A DNA stretch of 62,441 nt from an uncultured Ruminococcus sp. (GCA_902785355.1 CACZYF010000009.1:1-62441), one strand, 5' to 3'. Counted from the stretch's first letter, positions 34,608 to 43,940 are shown. Notes: generated by a model from the letters alone, not told the origin. A program made the numbers and translations.

Positions 34608-34639
34608 CATCCCCGAACGATATAGACCGTCCGGGGATG
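34608..34639 (-). terminator. Terminator of the sugar ABC ATPase gene
   Basis: CATCCCCGGACGG and CGTTCGGGGATG pair on the minus strand around a TCTATAT loop, about 100 bases past the ATPase stop, with a T-rich tail a few bases later. Confidence 0.6.
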
Positions 34640-34739
34640 CTGAAAGGAAGCGTATTAGAGAAATGAAAAAAGGAATATAAGGAAAAAATTAAAGAAAGAA
34701 GTAAAAGACTCTAATACTTATAATTCATAATTGCGCGGA

Positions 34740-35891
34740 TCAGTCGTACTTAGCGCACTCGGGAGCGTTCGCCTTCGCGGATTCTTCGTCGAACCAGATC
34801 AGGTTATTCCCGGTCTCCTCGTCAAAGAGCTGGATCAGCTCGGGAGCAACGTCGAAGTTGATGGTGTTGCCCATGGATACGTCTGCGCCGAGACCGATGG
34901 TGGGGATGACCATGACGACCTCATCATCGCCGCTGACTGCATGGATGTTGTACTCGGTACCCATCATCTCGCTGACTTCGATCTTCGCGGAGAGCTTGCC
35001 GCTGCCGACGGTGATATGCTGCGGACGGATGCCTGCAACGATGCCGGTGGGCTTCTGACCCTTCGCCTTGAGCGCCTTCTGCTGGAAGTCGCTGAGCTCG
35101 AACTTCACGCCGCGGATCTCTGCAAAGTACTTGCCGTTTTCGAGAAGGAGCTTGCTGCCTTTGAAGAAGTTCATGACGGGCATACCGATGAAGCCTGCGA
35201 CAAAGAGGTTGACGGGCTTGTTGAAGAGCTCCTGAGGAGTACCGATCTGATTGACGAAGCCGTCTTTCATGATAACGATACGGTCGGCGAGCGTCATAGC
35301 CTCGGTCTGGTCATGGGTGACATACATGAAGGTGGTGTCGATGCGCTGGCGGAGCTTAATGATCTCGGCACGCATTTCGTTACGGAGCTTTGCATCGAGG
35401 TTCGAGAGAGGCTCATCCATCAGGAAGACCTTCGGGTTTCTGACCATCGCTCTGCCGATGGCGACACGCTGGCGCTGACCGCCGGAGAGAGCCTTCGGCT
35501 TACGGTCGAGGTACTGGGTGATGCCCAGGATCTGCGCCACCTCGTCGACCTTCTTGTTGATCTCCGCCTTGGGAGTTCTCTTGAGCTTTAATGCGAAAGC
35601 CATGTTGTCGCGGACGGTCATATGAGGATACAGCGCGTAGTTCTGGAAAACCATTGCGATATCTCTATCCTTCGGGACGATGTCGTTCATGAGGTTGCCG
35701 TCGATGTACAACTCGCCCTCGGAAATATCCTCCAGTCCGGCGACCATGCGCAGGGTGGTGGACTTACCGCAGCCGGAGGGACCGACCAGAACGATAAATT
35801 CCTTATCGGCGATCTTCAGGTTGACGTCATGTACAGCGGTTACTTTGTTGTCATAGATTTTTTTGATTCCTTTTAAGATTACTTCGGACAT
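34740..35891 (-). CDS. ugpC: Sugar ABC transporter ATPase (MsmK/UgpC type)
   Basis: The 383-residue ATPase energises CUT1 sugar importers from the cytoplasmic face. Walker A is GPSGCGKST, the Q-loop follows at [10 protein letters not shown], the signature is [12 protein letters not shown], Walker B is [12 protein letters not shown], and a C-terminal regulatory TOBE/OB domain (from about 235) is present. It probably serves the binding-protein/permease set transcribed the other way at 36.6-39.8 kb, and may be shared by other importers. The ATG at 35891 starts the conserved [13 protein letters not shown] but has no good ribosome site; GGAGGT lies 30 bases upstream with no start codon nearby. Confidence 0.93.
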   Translation of the reverse strand: MSEVILKGIKKIYDNKVTAVHDVNLKIADKEFIVLVGPSGCGKSTTLRMVAGLEDISEGELYIDGNLMNDIVPKDRDIAMVFQNYALYPHMTVRDNMAFALKLKRTPKAEINKKVDEVAQILGITQYLDRKPKALSGGQRQRVAIGRAMVRNPKVFLMDEPLSNLDAKLRNEMRAEIIKLRQRIDTTFMYVTHDQTEAMTLADRIVIMKDGFVNQIGTPQELFNKPVNLFVAGFIGMPVMNFFKGSKLLLENGKYFAEIRGVKFELSDFQQKALKAKGQKPTGIVAGIRPQHITVGSGKLSAKIEVSEMMGTEYNIHAVSGDDEVVMVIPTIGLGADVSMGNTINFDVAPELIQLFDEETGNNLIWFDEESAKANAPECAKYD

Positions 35892-35950
35892 AAAATCGGC
35901 TCTGACGGTAAAACCTCCGTGATACCGCCTCACGGGCAACAGCATAATAA

Positions 35951-35988
35951 GGTTGAGATTGCCGCGGCTGTTTATAGCCTGACAATGA
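35951..35988 (-). repeat. Interspersed intergenic repeat, copy C
   Basis: GGTTGAGATTGCCGCGGC and a closing GACAATGA mark a reduced, reversed copy of the family seen at 12431, 15494 and 61922. It lies in the leader of the ABC ATPase gene. Confidence 0.5.
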
Positions 35989-36000
35989 CTATATAATGTA

Positions 36001-36160
36001 TTGCTCCGCATATACGACAGGTCTCCACGCTGCCGCACCGTAAGCCTGACGGGTTGACAGTACCTCCTTTAGGATGTACGCCGCTCATAGTGTGGAGTGA
36101 GCAAGCGCCATGGGAATGGTTTTCGCCGAGATATACCTCGACGCCTTTAGTGTAAAGCAT
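36001..36160 (-). ncRNA. Putative structured RNA, class unknown
   Basis: The stretch is densely folded. An outer helix pairs TTGCTC (36001-36006) with GAGCAA (36099-36104). Inside it, CTCCAC (36023-36028) pairs with GTGGAG (36092-36097), enclosing stems CCGT/ACGG (36038-36052) and GTAC...GTAC with TCC/GGA (36060-36079). Three more hairpins follow: 36108-36119, 36127-36140, 36145-36157. A weak minus-strand promoter, TTGACA-N19-TATAGT (36174-36204), would start transcription just before the last hairpin, making this the leader of the ATPase gene. The plus strand also has a TATAAT at 35993-35998, so orientation is not certain. It does not match SRP, 6S, T-box or the riboswitch classes I know. 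Confidence 0.5.
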
Positions 36161-36204
36161 AAAAACGTAAATGACTATAGGCAGATGTCGTGAAAATATG
36201 TCAA

Positions 36205-36638
36205 AATGTTGTATTCTAACAAAAAGTCAATATTGGTATTTGATATACCATAAAGATAACTGCTGGAAACATCAGACAATATTATTTCGAAACCCGCATA
36301 AATACTGGGCTTCTCGCGGCTGAATCAACCCTGTCGGCAGGTCGGTTAGAAAAAATATAGGGAATTTTGTGCAACTTTCCTATAATTTTCAACAAGCAAA
36401 ACGAACAAACAAAAGACGTGATGTGAGGCGTTTCTGTAGAAAAAGCGCACAGATCGAAGCGGAAAAGTACGAAAAAACTTGCCAAATGGTAGCCTTTTTG
36501 ATATAATTCCAACATAATTCTATGTTTGGCTCACATCGAACCATAGCCAAATGTGAGATTAGGGAGTAAAATGGCGTTGTAAGCAAGCATGAGGAGGCTA
36601 CCTTGTGCAAAATAACAATTTTCTTACAGGAGGAAAAA
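36205..36638. other. Divergent regulatory gap, remainder
   Basis: AT-rich sequence between the structured RNA and the binding-protein gene. It has no believable gene. It holds the binding-protein promoter (36479-36507) and probably regulator sites, but I see no repeat that would mark an AraC-type operator here. Confidence 0.6.
36479..36507 (+). promoter_or_regulatory. Promoter of the sugar-binding-protein operon
   Basis: TTGCCA (36479-36484) and TATAAT (36502-36507), 17-base spacer, giving a leader of about 125 bases. Confidence 0.75.
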
Positions 36639-37976
36639 ATGAAAAAGATAGTTGCATTACTACTCACAGTTCTGATGGTTGCATCTGTTCTGGTTGCCTG
36701 CGGCGGAAATAATTCCGGCTCCGGCAGCTCCAAGGACAGCTCGGGCTCCGGCTCCGGTGCTAAGGCTAAGGCCATCACCGTAAACATCTGGGACTCCAAC
36801 CAGCAGAAGGGCATTCAGGAGATCGCTGACAAGTGGACCGAGACTTCCGGCGTCAAGGTCAATGTCGAGGTCGTTGACTGGGATAACTACTGGACCCTGC
36901 TCGAGGCGGGCGCTTCCGGCGGCACCATGCCTGACGTATTCTGGATGCATTCCAACACCGCTCAGATGTACATGGAGAACGACATTCTGCTCGACCTGAC
37001 CGATTATATCGCGAAGGACAGCTCCGTCGATATGTCCAAGTTCTATGAGGGCGTTAAGAACCTGTACACCCGCTCCGACGGCAAGGTATTCGCTCTGCCT
37101 AAGGATCATGACACCATCGCTCTGCTCTACAACAAGGCGATCTTTGACAAGTACGGCGTAGAGTATCCCACCGACGAGTGGACATGGGAGGATATGTACG
37201 AGGCTGCCAAGAAGATCACCGAAGGCTCCAACGGCGAGGTCTACGGTATGGCTATGAACACCTCTAACAACCAGGACGGTTGGTACAACCTGATCTACTC
37301 CTACGGCGGCAACGTTGTCGGCGAGGATCATAAGTCCACCAAGATCGGTTCCGACGAGGCTAAGGCCGGTATGGAAATGATGAGAAAGCTCCTCACCGTA
37401 GGCGCTCCTCAGTCCGTCGTTGCCGAGACCGGTACCGACTCTCTGTTCCAGTCCGGTAAGGTCGGCATGATCACTCAGGGCTCCTGGATGATTAACGCTT
37501 TCTACACTGCTGAGAACCACGCTGATTATTACTGGTCGCTGCTGCCCTACGCCGATGTAAACGGTAACGGCACCTGCGAGAAGGAAGAGCGCTGGTCCGC
37601 TTACAACGGTCTGGGCTGGGCTGCTTCCGCTGCTACCAAGGATCCCGAATCCTGCTACAGCCTGATCTCTTACTTCTGCTCCGAAGAGGGCCAGAAGATG
37701 CAGGCTGAAAAGGGTGTTACCATGGGCGGTATGACCGGCGTTTCCGACGCATTCGCGAATGCGTTCGACGGCATGGATATCTCCGCTTTCCTGAAGGCTG
37801 AAGAGTACAGCCTCTACTTCCGTCCTTACACCCGCAACACCACCGTTTGGGAAGATGCTCTCCAGCAGAAGGGTGCTTTCCTTGATCCTTGGCAGAATCC
37901 CGAGGACCCTGCTCTGATGGCTACTGCCTGCGACAATGCTCAGAAGATCATCGAGGACGCTATCGCTGCCGAGTAA
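36639..37976 (+). CDS. Sugar ABC transporter substrate-binding lipoprotein (CUT1)
   Basis: The 445-residue lipoprotein captures an oligosaccharide outside the cell for the downstream permeases. It has a signal peptide with lipobox LVAC (Cys20), a Ser/Gly-rich linker (about 23-40) and a type-1 extracellular solute-binding fold (about 45-440), with many exposed Trp/Tyr residues suited to sugar stacking. GGAGGAAAAA lies just before the ATG at 36639. Codon choice is more biased than in neighbours, consistent with high expression. Alpha-galactosides such as raffinose, stachyose or melibiose are the likely ligands from the downstream enzymes. Confidence 0.92.
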   Translation: MKKIVALLLTVLMVASVLVACGGNNSGSGSSKDSSGSGSGAKAKAITVNIWDSNQQKGIQEIADKWTETSGVKVNVEVVDWDNYWTLLEAGASGGTMPDVFWMHSNTAQMYMENDILLDLTDYIAKDSSVDMSKFYEGVKNLYTRSDGKVFALPKDHDTIALLYNKAIFDKYGVEYPTDEWTWEDMYEAAKKITEGSNGEVYGMAMNTSNNQDGWYNLIYSYGGNVVGEDHKSTKIGSDEAKAGMEMMRKLLTVGAPQSVVAETGTDSLFQSGKVGMITQGSWMINAFYTAENHADYYWSLLPYADVNGNGTCEKEERWSAYNGLGWAASAATKDPESCYSLISYFCSEEGQKMQAEKGVTMGGMTGVSDAFANAFDGMDISAFLKAEEYSLYFRPYTRNTTVWEDALQQKGAFLDPWQNPEDPALMATACDNAQKIIEDAIAAE

Positions 37977-38008
37977 TCTGTTTCAACAGAACTCTAATGA
38001 ATAATTTC

Positions 38009-38041
38009 GGCGAGCCGAACCGTACTGCGGCGCGGCTCGCC
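38009..38041 (+). promoter_or_regulatory. Intercistronic hairpin after the binding-protein gene
   Basis: GGCGAGCCG and CGGCTCGCC form a 9-bp stem without a clean T-run. Stems here usually stabilise the upstream message or attenuate read-through, giving more binding protein than permease. Confidence 0.7.
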
Positions 38042-38076
38042 TTGCGGCTTTATTAAATCTGAAAAGGAGGGGACTT

Positions 38077-38979
38077 ATGAAACAGAAAGCGCCTAAGAAG
38101 AAGCGTACCAAGGCGCAGAAGAGAGAAGCCATATGGGCGTTGTGTTTTATCGCGCCGACCATTATCGGTTTGATCGTGCTGAACTTTTATCCGGCATTTG
38201 ATACACTGTGGCAGTCCTTCTGCAAAACCGGCGACTTCGGTAAGGGCAATATCTTCATAGGTTTTCAAAACTATGCGAAGGTTTTCGCCGCGGGTGAGAC
38301 CTGGCATTCACTCTGGAACACCATCAAGTACGCGCTGATCGAAGTACCCTTCGGTGTCGTGATCGCGCTGATCCTGGCGGTATTCCTTAACAAAAAGCTC
38401 AAGGGAACCTCGCTGTTCCGCACCATCTTCTTCCTGCCCATGGTCTGCGCTCCCGCAGCGGTTGCCATGGTATGGAAGTGGCTGTACAACCAGCAGTTTG
38501 GTCTGCTGAATAATGTTTTCGGCACCAACGTCGCTTGGATCTCCGATCCGAAGATCGCATGGGTCTCCATCGGTATCATCGGCGTTTGGTCAGTCATCGG
38601 TTATAACATGGTTCTGTTCATCTCCGGCTTACAGGAGATCCCCGGCGACTATTACGAGGCTGCTGAGATCGACGGTGCGACCGGTATCCGCCAGTTCTTC
38701 CACATCACCGTTCCGCTGCTCTCCCCGACGACTTTCTTTATCGTTCAGACCCGAATCATCGGCGCTCTGACGATCTTTGACCTGATGTTCATGGTCATGG
38801 ATAAGACGAACCTCGCGCTCGAGAATACCCAGTCTATCGTTTACCTGTTCTACGATTATGCGTTCACACAGGGCAACAAGGGCTACGGCGCGACCGTCGT
38901 TATCTTCCTGGTCATCTTTATTATGATCGTAACCTTCATCCTGCAGCGTGCAGAGAAGAAGTTAGTTTATCATCCGTAA
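38077..38979 (+). CDS. Sugar ABC transporter permease 1 (MalF-like, CUT1)
   Basis: The 300-residue membrane protein has six predicted helices, a basic N-terminus (KKKRTKAQKR) and the EAA coupling loop YYEAAEIDGATGIRQFFHIT typical of CUT1 permeases, which docks onto the ATPase. AAAAGGAGGGG precedes the ATG. It is followed by the second permease 18 bases later. Substrate is inferred from the operon. Confidence 0.94.
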   Translation: MKQKAPKKKRTKAQKREAIWALCFIAPTIIGLIVLNFYPAFDTLWQSFCKTGDFGKGNIFIGFQNYAKVFAAGETWHSLWNTIKYALIEVPFGVVIALILAVFLNKKLKGTSLFRTIFFLPMVCAPAAVAMVWKWLYNQQFGLLNNVFGTNVAWISDPKIAWVSIGIIGVWSVIGYNMVLFISGLQEIPGDYYEAAEIDGATGIRQFFHITVPLLSPTTFFIVQTRIIGALTIFDLMFMVMDKTNLALENTQSIVYLFYDYAFTQGNKGYGATVVIFLVIFIMIVTFILQRAEKKLVYHP

Positions 38980-38997
38980 GAAAGGGGGAACTGATTT

Positions 38998-39840
38998 ATG
39001 CAAAGCGCTCGCGCAAGAAATATCGCAAGTAAAGTCGTGATGTATATCGTTTTGATCATCATGGCGTTCATCATGCTGGTTCCCTTCGTATGGATGATCC
39101 TGACCGCCCTGAAAACCAATCAGGAAGCGATCTCGGTAGATCCGTTCTACATCTTCCCCGCCCACGGCTGGCACTGGGAAAACTTTGCCGAGGTATGGCA
39201 GAGCTACAATTTTGTCGTACTCTATAAGAACACTCTTCTGATGATTCTGCTCCGCGTTGTCTGTGCATGTCTGACAGCGACCATGGCGGGTTACGCCTTC
39301 GGTCGTCTGAAGTTCCCGGGCAAGAACTTCTTCTTCGCTCTGGTTCTTGTACAGATGATGATCCCCGCTCAGATCTTCATCATCCCTCAGTACCTGATGG
39401 TCTCTAAGCTCGGCCTTTTGAACACCATCTCGGGTCTGGTATTCCCGGGTATCGTTACCGCGTTCGGTACTTACCTGCTCAAGACCGGTTACGAGGGTCT
39501 GCCGAAGGATCTGGAGGAGGCGGCTGACATCGACGGCTGTAACATCGGCCAGCGCTTCCTGCGCATCATGATGCCGCTGACCCGTTCCTCGATGGTATCT
39601 CTGGGTATCTTCACCGCTCTGTTCGCATTCAAGGACCTGATGTGGCCCATGATCGTCTGCACCAAGGCTGAGACCACCACCCTGTCGGCAGGTCTCGCGA
39701 AGATGCAGGGACAGTTCAGCAGTAACTATCCCACCATGATGGCGGCGGCTGTTCTGGCAGTTGTACCGATGATTGTTATTTATGTGATTTTCCAGAAGCA
39801 ATTTGTAGAAGGTATCGCTACCTCGGGCGGCAAGCTGTAA
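38998..39840 (+). CDS. Sugar ABC transporter permease 2 (MalG-like, CUT1)
   Basis: The 280-residue protein has six helices and the EAA loop LEEAADIDGCNIGQRFLRIM. It pairs with permease 1 to form the membrane channel. AAGGGGGAACT precedes the ATG. A terminator follows, so the transport genes can be expressed apart from the AraC/alpha-galactosidase genes. Confidence 0.94.
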   Translation: MQSARARNIASKVVMYIVLIIMAFIMLVPFVWMILTALKTNQEAISVDPFYIFPAHGWHWENFAEVWQSYNFVVLYKNTLLMILLRVVCACLTATMAGYAFGRLKFPGKNFFFALVLVQMMIPAQIFIIPQYLMVSKLGLLNTISGLVFPGIVTAFGTYLLKTGYEGLPKDLEEAADIDGCNIGQRFLRIMMPLTRSSMVSLGIFTALFAFKDLMWPMIVCTKAETTTLSAGLAKMQGQFSSNYPTMMAAAVLAVVPMIVIYVIFQKQFVEGIATSGGKL

Positions 39841-39884
39841 GGTTATTTCGCTCTATGGCGGATGAGCCTGTATAATTGACGTTT

Positions 39885-39919
39885 AGCCGGAGGTGTCCCG
39901 TAAGGTGCCTCCGGCTTTC
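39885..39919 (+). terminator. Terminator after the sugar permeases
   Basis: AGCCGGAGG and CCTCCGGCT form the stem, followed by TTCTG. It separates the transporter unit from the regulator/enzymes unit. Confidence 0.75.
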
Positions 39920-39939
39920 TGCATTGATTCCGTGAACAT

Positions 39940-40066
39940 TTATCAAAACCGGGCAAACTCTCTTGTATTAACCCCTGATTCATAAGCTTTGAGGCGTTAT
40001 AGTCAGAGTTTTTTAGTACGATTTCCTTCTTTTCCTTTTCTCCGATATACCGCCCGGTTTTGATAA
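39940..40066. repeat. Perfect 15-base inverted repeat bounding a 127-base segment
   Basis: TTATCAAAACCGGGC (39940-39954) is exactly mirrored by GCCCGGTTTTGATAA (40052-40066), and the match extends outward about three bases allowing one G-T pair. It lies between the permease terminator and the AraC gene. It could be a pair of regulator half-sites flanking the promoter, or the ends of a small transposed element; no clear target duplication is seen. Confidence 0.75.
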
Positions 40067-40114
40067 GTGCTTACAGTTTTACCGTAAACTACTGAGAAAG
40101 TAGGTGAGATCTCT

Positions 40115-41011
40115 ATGAATGATGAAATCAGCTTATACGGTGAACCCGGCCTATATGTGACGCCCAAGGTGCGATGCCTCGTCTACCAGAAGCGCGTGAC
40201 GGATTCGCTTTATTTGATGCTGTGTGGTCTTGAACACTGTCTGCCGGATTATTGCTTTGACGCGACCGGCAGATCGGGCTATCATCTGCATGTCATCCTG
40301 GAGGGCAGAGGCGTGCTTTCCGTCAACGGTAAGGAGACGGAGCTGCACTTCGGCCAGATGTTCATGACCAAGCCCGGTGAGGAAGCCTGGTACAAGGCGG
40401 ACAGCAACGACCCGTGGGTCTACTGCTGGATGGCGTTCGACGGCACGATCGCTCAGAAGTGCGCTGAGGAGGCGGGCTTTGTCAAGGGCGTCAACGTGCT
40501 CGACTGTCATGTCGATATTCGTCAGTTCTATTCAATCGTCGCGAAGGTTCTCGATCAGGCGGAGGTCACCCCCTCCAATGTTTACTCCCGCACCGGTCAT
40601 CTGCTCGAATTCATCAGCACGGCGGTACACTCGAACTATGAGTCCGAGAAACGTATCCGCAGGGTGCATCAATACCCCTCGGATGATTATGTCACCTACG
40701 CCGCGGACTTTATCCGCGCCAATTACGCGACCGCCAAGATCGGCGACGTCGCCAAGTTCGTCGGGCTGCACCGCAGCTATCTGACCAATCTGTTCAAATC
40801 AAAAATGGGGATATCTCCGCAGGAGTATCTGATGCAGTGTAAGCTCCAGCAGGCTTGCAAGCTGCTGGAGGAAACCGGTAATCCGATCCAGGAGATCTCG
40901 CGCCAGATCGGCTATGATAATCCCCTGACCTTCTCAAAGACCTTCAAAAACTTTTACGGCATCAGTCCCCGCGAATACCGTACAAGACATCTGAAGAATG
41001 ACGAATCATAA
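40115..41011 (+). CDS. AraC-family transcription regulator of the alpha-galactoside locus
   Basis: The 298-residue regulator has an N-terminal cupin-like sugar-sensing domain (about 35-165; GYHLHVILEGRGVLSVNG) and a C-terminal pair of AraC helix-turn-helix units (about 195-292; IGDVAKFVGLHRSYLTNLFK and IQEISRQIGYDNPLTFSKTF). GTAGGTGAG precedes the ATG. It is followed 24 bases later by the alpha-galactosidase gene, so it probably activates the raffinose/melibiose genes in response to the sugar. Confidence 0.93.
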   Translation: MNDEISLYGEPGLYVTPKVRCLVYQKRVTDSLYLMLCGLEHCLPDYCFDATGRSGYHLHVILEGRGVLSVNGKETELHFGQMFMTKPGEEAWYKADSNDPWVYCWMAFDGTIAQKCAEEAGFVKGVNVLDCHVDIRQFYSIVAKVLDQAEVTPSNVYSRTGHLLEFISTAVHSNYESEKRIRRVHQYPSDDYVTYAADFIRANYATAKIGDVAKFVGLHRSYLTNLFKSKMGISPQEYLMQCKLQQACKLLEETGNPIQEISRQIGYDNPLTFSKTFKNFYGISPREYRTRHLKNDES

Positions 41012-41035
41012 TCTGAATCAAAGGAGCCAAATCGC

Positions 41036-43225
41036 ATGAGTATCCGTTATATCGAAGAAACCGGGCAGCTTATCCTGGAAACGAGATCTACCAGCTATCA
41101 GATGAAGATCGACAGCCTCGGCTATCTCAATCATCTATACTACGGTCCGAAGGTAGAAACGACCGATATGTCCTATCCGTATCGTATCTACGATCACGGC
41201 TTTTCGGGCAATCCCTACGATATGCGCAATAACCGCGCCTTCTCGCTCGATTCGATGCCGCAGGAATATACCTCCTTCGGCGTAGGCGATTTTCGCGTCA
41301 GCAGTATCGCTGCGTCCTGCTCGGACGGCTCGCGCTGCGCGGAGTTCCGCTATGAAAAGCACGAGATCATCGACGGAAAGTACAGTATCCCGGGGCTGCC
41401 CTCCGTCTATGACAGCGGCGCTGTTGCCCAGACGCTGATCGTTACCCTGATCGACAATGCCGCCAATATCCGTATCAAGCTGTATTACGGTGTTTTCGAG
41501 AGCCTGGATATCATCACCCGTGCCGCAGAGATCAGCAACGCGGGCTACGAGATCGTGTGGCTGAGGAAGGCGTCCTCCATGTGCCTTGAGTTGCCGTTCG
41601 GCAAGTGGGATATGATCCATTTCCACGGCCGTCACTGCATGGAGCGCCAGCCCGAGCGCGTCCCGCTCTTCCACGGCATCCATACGCTCTCCTCCGGCAG
41701 AGGTATGTCCAGCCACCAGCATAATCCCTTCGTCATCCTCTGTGATCACGAAGCGACCGAGGACAGCGGAACCTGCTACGGCATGATGCTGATGTACTCC
41801 GGCAATCATAAGACCGAGATCGAGCTCGACCAGTTCGACAGCACCCGCGTGGTGATGGGACTCAGCGACGATCGCTTCCGCTGGGAGCTGGCTCCTAATA
41901 CGAGCCTGCATACGCCCGAGGTCATCCTGACCTGCGCGGACGGTCTGACCGAGCTTTCTCACCGTTATCACCGCGTCATCCGCAACAACGTCGTCCGCGG
42001 CGCGTACAAGCTCAGCCATCGTCCCGTGTTGATCAACAACTGGGAGGCAATGTACTTCGACCTCAATGAGGAGAAGCTCCTTGCCCTCGCGGATAAAGCC
42101 GCAAGCCTCGGCATCGAGCTCTTTGTCCTCGACGACGGCTGGTTCAAGAACCGCGTCGATGATAACGCGGCGCTCGGCGACTGGGTACCGGATGAGAAGA
42201 AGCTCCCGAATGGCCTCGACAGCCTGATCGAGAAGATCAACGCGAAGGGGATGAAGTTCGGACTGTGGGTCGAGCCGGAGATGGTCAGCGAGGATTCCGA
42301 CCTCTACCGCGCGCACCCCGACTGGGCGCTGACCGCACCGAACCGCGCCCCCATGATGGCGCGTAACCAGCTTGTGCTCGACCTCTCGCGCCAGGAGGTG
42401 CATGAATACATTTTCAATACGCTTTCCGATCTGTTGTCAAAATACAACATTACCTATATCAAGTGGGACTTCAACCGTCCGCTGTCGGACGTTTACTCCC
42501 GCTCCACCCCCTCGCCGCGCCAGGGCGAGGTCGCTCACCGCTATTACCTGAGCCTTTACAAAATCTATGAGCGGCTGACCGAGAAGTTCCCGAATGTCCT
42601 CTTCGAGGGCTGCGCGGGCGGCGGCGGACGCTTTGACGCGGGCATGCTCCATTATGCGCCGCAGATCTGGTGCTCCGACAACACCGATCCGATCTCCCGC
42701 CTGACCATCCAGTACGGTACGTCCTTCGGCTATCCGATGTCATCCGTCGGCGCGCATGTCTCCGCCACTCCGAACCACCAGACAGGCCGCCTTACGCCCC
42801 TGTCGACCCGCGGTATCGTCGCAATGTCCGGCGCCTTCGGTTATGAGCTCGATCTGCTCAAGCTGAGCGACGGGGAGCTCGCCGAGATCAAGGAGCAGGT
42901 CGCGCGCTTCAAGGAGATCGAGCCGATCGTTCATAACGGTCTGTTCTATCGCCTGAGTTCGATGCAGGAGAGCGGTCACTACTTCGCTTGGCAGTTCGTC
43001 AGTCCCGAAAAGGACCGCAGCCTCGTGAACATCGTCGTGACCAATCCGCTCGCGAACTCAACGCCCATCCATGTGCGCTTAAAGGGTCTCGATCCCGACG
43101 CGCTGTATTCCGTGGACGGCGAGTTCGAGTGCAGCGGCTCCGCGCTGATGAAGGCGGGCTACACCTTCACCCGGCTGACGGGAGATTATCCCGCACTGCA
43201 GGTGGATATCAAGCAAGTAAAGTGA
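41036..43225 (+). CDS. Alpha-galactosidase, GH36
   Basis: The 729-residue enzyme removes alpha-1,6-linked galactose from raffinose-family sugars or melibiose. The N-terminal beta-sandwich (about 1-320) precedes the (beta/alpha)8 barrel, with the nucleophile Asp478 in YIKWDFNR and acid/base Asp548 in CSDNTDPISR; WEAMYFDLNEEKL and FVLDDGWF mark the start of the barrel. Length and architecture fit the long tetrameric GH36 group. There is no signal peptide, so it acts in the cytoplasm on imported sugars. AAAGGAG precedes the ATG. Confidence 0.96.
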   Translation: MSIRYIEETGQLILETRSTSYQMKIDSLGYLNHLYYGPKVETTDMSYPYRIYDHGFSGNPYDMRNNRAFSLDSMPQEYTSFGVGDFRVSSIAASCSDGSRCAEFRYEKHEIIDGKYSIPGLPSVYDSGAVAQTLIVTLIDNAANIRIKLYYGVFESLDIITRAAEISNAGYEIVWLRKASSMCLELPFGKWDMIHFHGRHCMERQPERVPLFHGIHTLSSGRGMSSHQHNPFVILCDHEATEDSGTCYGMMLMYSGNHKTEIELDQFDSTRVVMGLSDDRFRWELAPNTSLHTPEVILTCADGLTELSHRYHRVIRNNVVRGAYKLSHRPVLINNWEAMYFDLNEEKLLALADKAASLGIELFVLDDGWFKNRVDDNAALGDWVPDEKKLPNGLDSLIEKINAKGMKFGLWVEPEMVSEDSDLYRAHPDWALTAPNRAPMMARNQLVLDLSRQEVHEYIFNTLSDLLSKYNITYIKWDFNRPLSDVYSRSTPSPRQGEVAHRYYLSLYKIYERLTEKFPNVLFEGCAGGGGRFDAGMLHYAPQIWCSDNTDPISRLTIQYGTSFGYPMSSVGAHVSATPNHQTGRLTPLSTRGIVAMSGAFGYELDLLKLSDGELAEIKEQVARFKEIEPIVHNGLFYRLSSMQESGHYFAWQFVSPEKDRSLVNIVVTNPLANSTPIHVRLKGLDPDALYSVDGEFECSGSALMKAGYTFTRLTGDYPALQVDIKQVK

Positions 43226-43235
43226 GGCGCTTAGA

Positions 43236-43940
43236 TTGCGTTCTATGAATCCCAATAAGATCGTCTGGGCGGAGGAGAAGGAGAAGATACGTAAGATGCC
43301 GTTCAAGGAAGCGGCGGCGTATATATGGATGTACTTCAAGATCCCGATCATCGCCGTTATCTTCATTCTCGCGTTTGGCACCTTCCTGATCGTCCGCATC
43401 ACGACGAATATCCCTGACAACTGGATCTCGGTCACCTTCGCGAATACGACCGCGAGGGTCGGCAACGACTCCGAGCTGTGGAAGGACTTCACCGAGAAGC
43501 AGGGCTATGACCTGAAAAAGAAAAAGGTCGAGTTCAACGCAGAATCCTATTTTGATTACCTGCAAAATCAGGCGAAGGGCAACGCGTATTACAATGCATT
43601 TGTCACGCTTGCCGACGTCGGCGAGCTGGACGCGATCACGATGGAGAAGGATTCGCTCGCAGCCCTCGGACAGAGCGGGAGACTGCTTGATCTGAACGAT
43701 GAGCGCTGTGCTTCCATCAAGGCGAAATATGCCGACCGCTTCGTTTACTATCAGCCCGAGGCGGAGGACGGCAAAACGCCCGAGAAGATACCTGTCGGTA
43801 TCGATATCAGCGACAGCATCCTCATGACAAAGTATCATTTGTACAAGGATAGCTGTGCCATCGGTATCGGCGCAAAGAGCGAGAACCTCGGCGAGGTAGA
43901 AGCCTTCATCGACTATGTATTGGAGGAGAAGCAGCCATGA
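43236..43940 (+). CDS. Membrane-anchored extracytoplasmic protein, unknown function
   Basis: The 234-residue product has a basic, amphipathic N-terminus and one transmembrane helix (about 33-55); the rest lies outside. The external part (FANTTARVGNDSELWKDFTE, then YNAFVTLADVGELDAITMEK and LMTKYHLY) recalls one lobe of a sugar-binding protein, and I have seen similar companions to YesL-type proteins in Clostridia, but the family is not named. The start is either TTG at 43236 (GAGG 8-9 bases before) or ATG at 43245. Its end overlaps the YesL gene by ATGA. Confidence 0.75.
   Translation: MRSMNPNKIVWAEEKEKIRKMPFKEAAAYIWMYFKIPIIAVIFILAFGTFLIVRITTNIPDNWISVTFANTTARVGNDSELWKDFTEKQGYDLKKKKVEFNAESYFDYLQNQAKGNAYYNAFVTLADVGELDAITMEKDSLAALGQSGRLLDLNDERCASIKAKYADRFVYYQPEAEDGKTPEKIPVGIDISDSILMTKYHLYKDSCAIGIGAKSENLGEVEAFIDYVLEEKQP

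Noticed and set aside
36001-36110. SRP (4.5S) RNA on the minus strand
   Set aside because: GTACTGTCAACCCGTCAGG resembles the SRP core, but the following GGAA tetraloop and its closing stem are absent and the AGCAGC strand is changed, so the core does not form.
41135-42403. Minus-strand frame opposite the alpha-galactosidase
   Set aside because: It shadows a gene with intact catalytic motifs and has no recognisable content.
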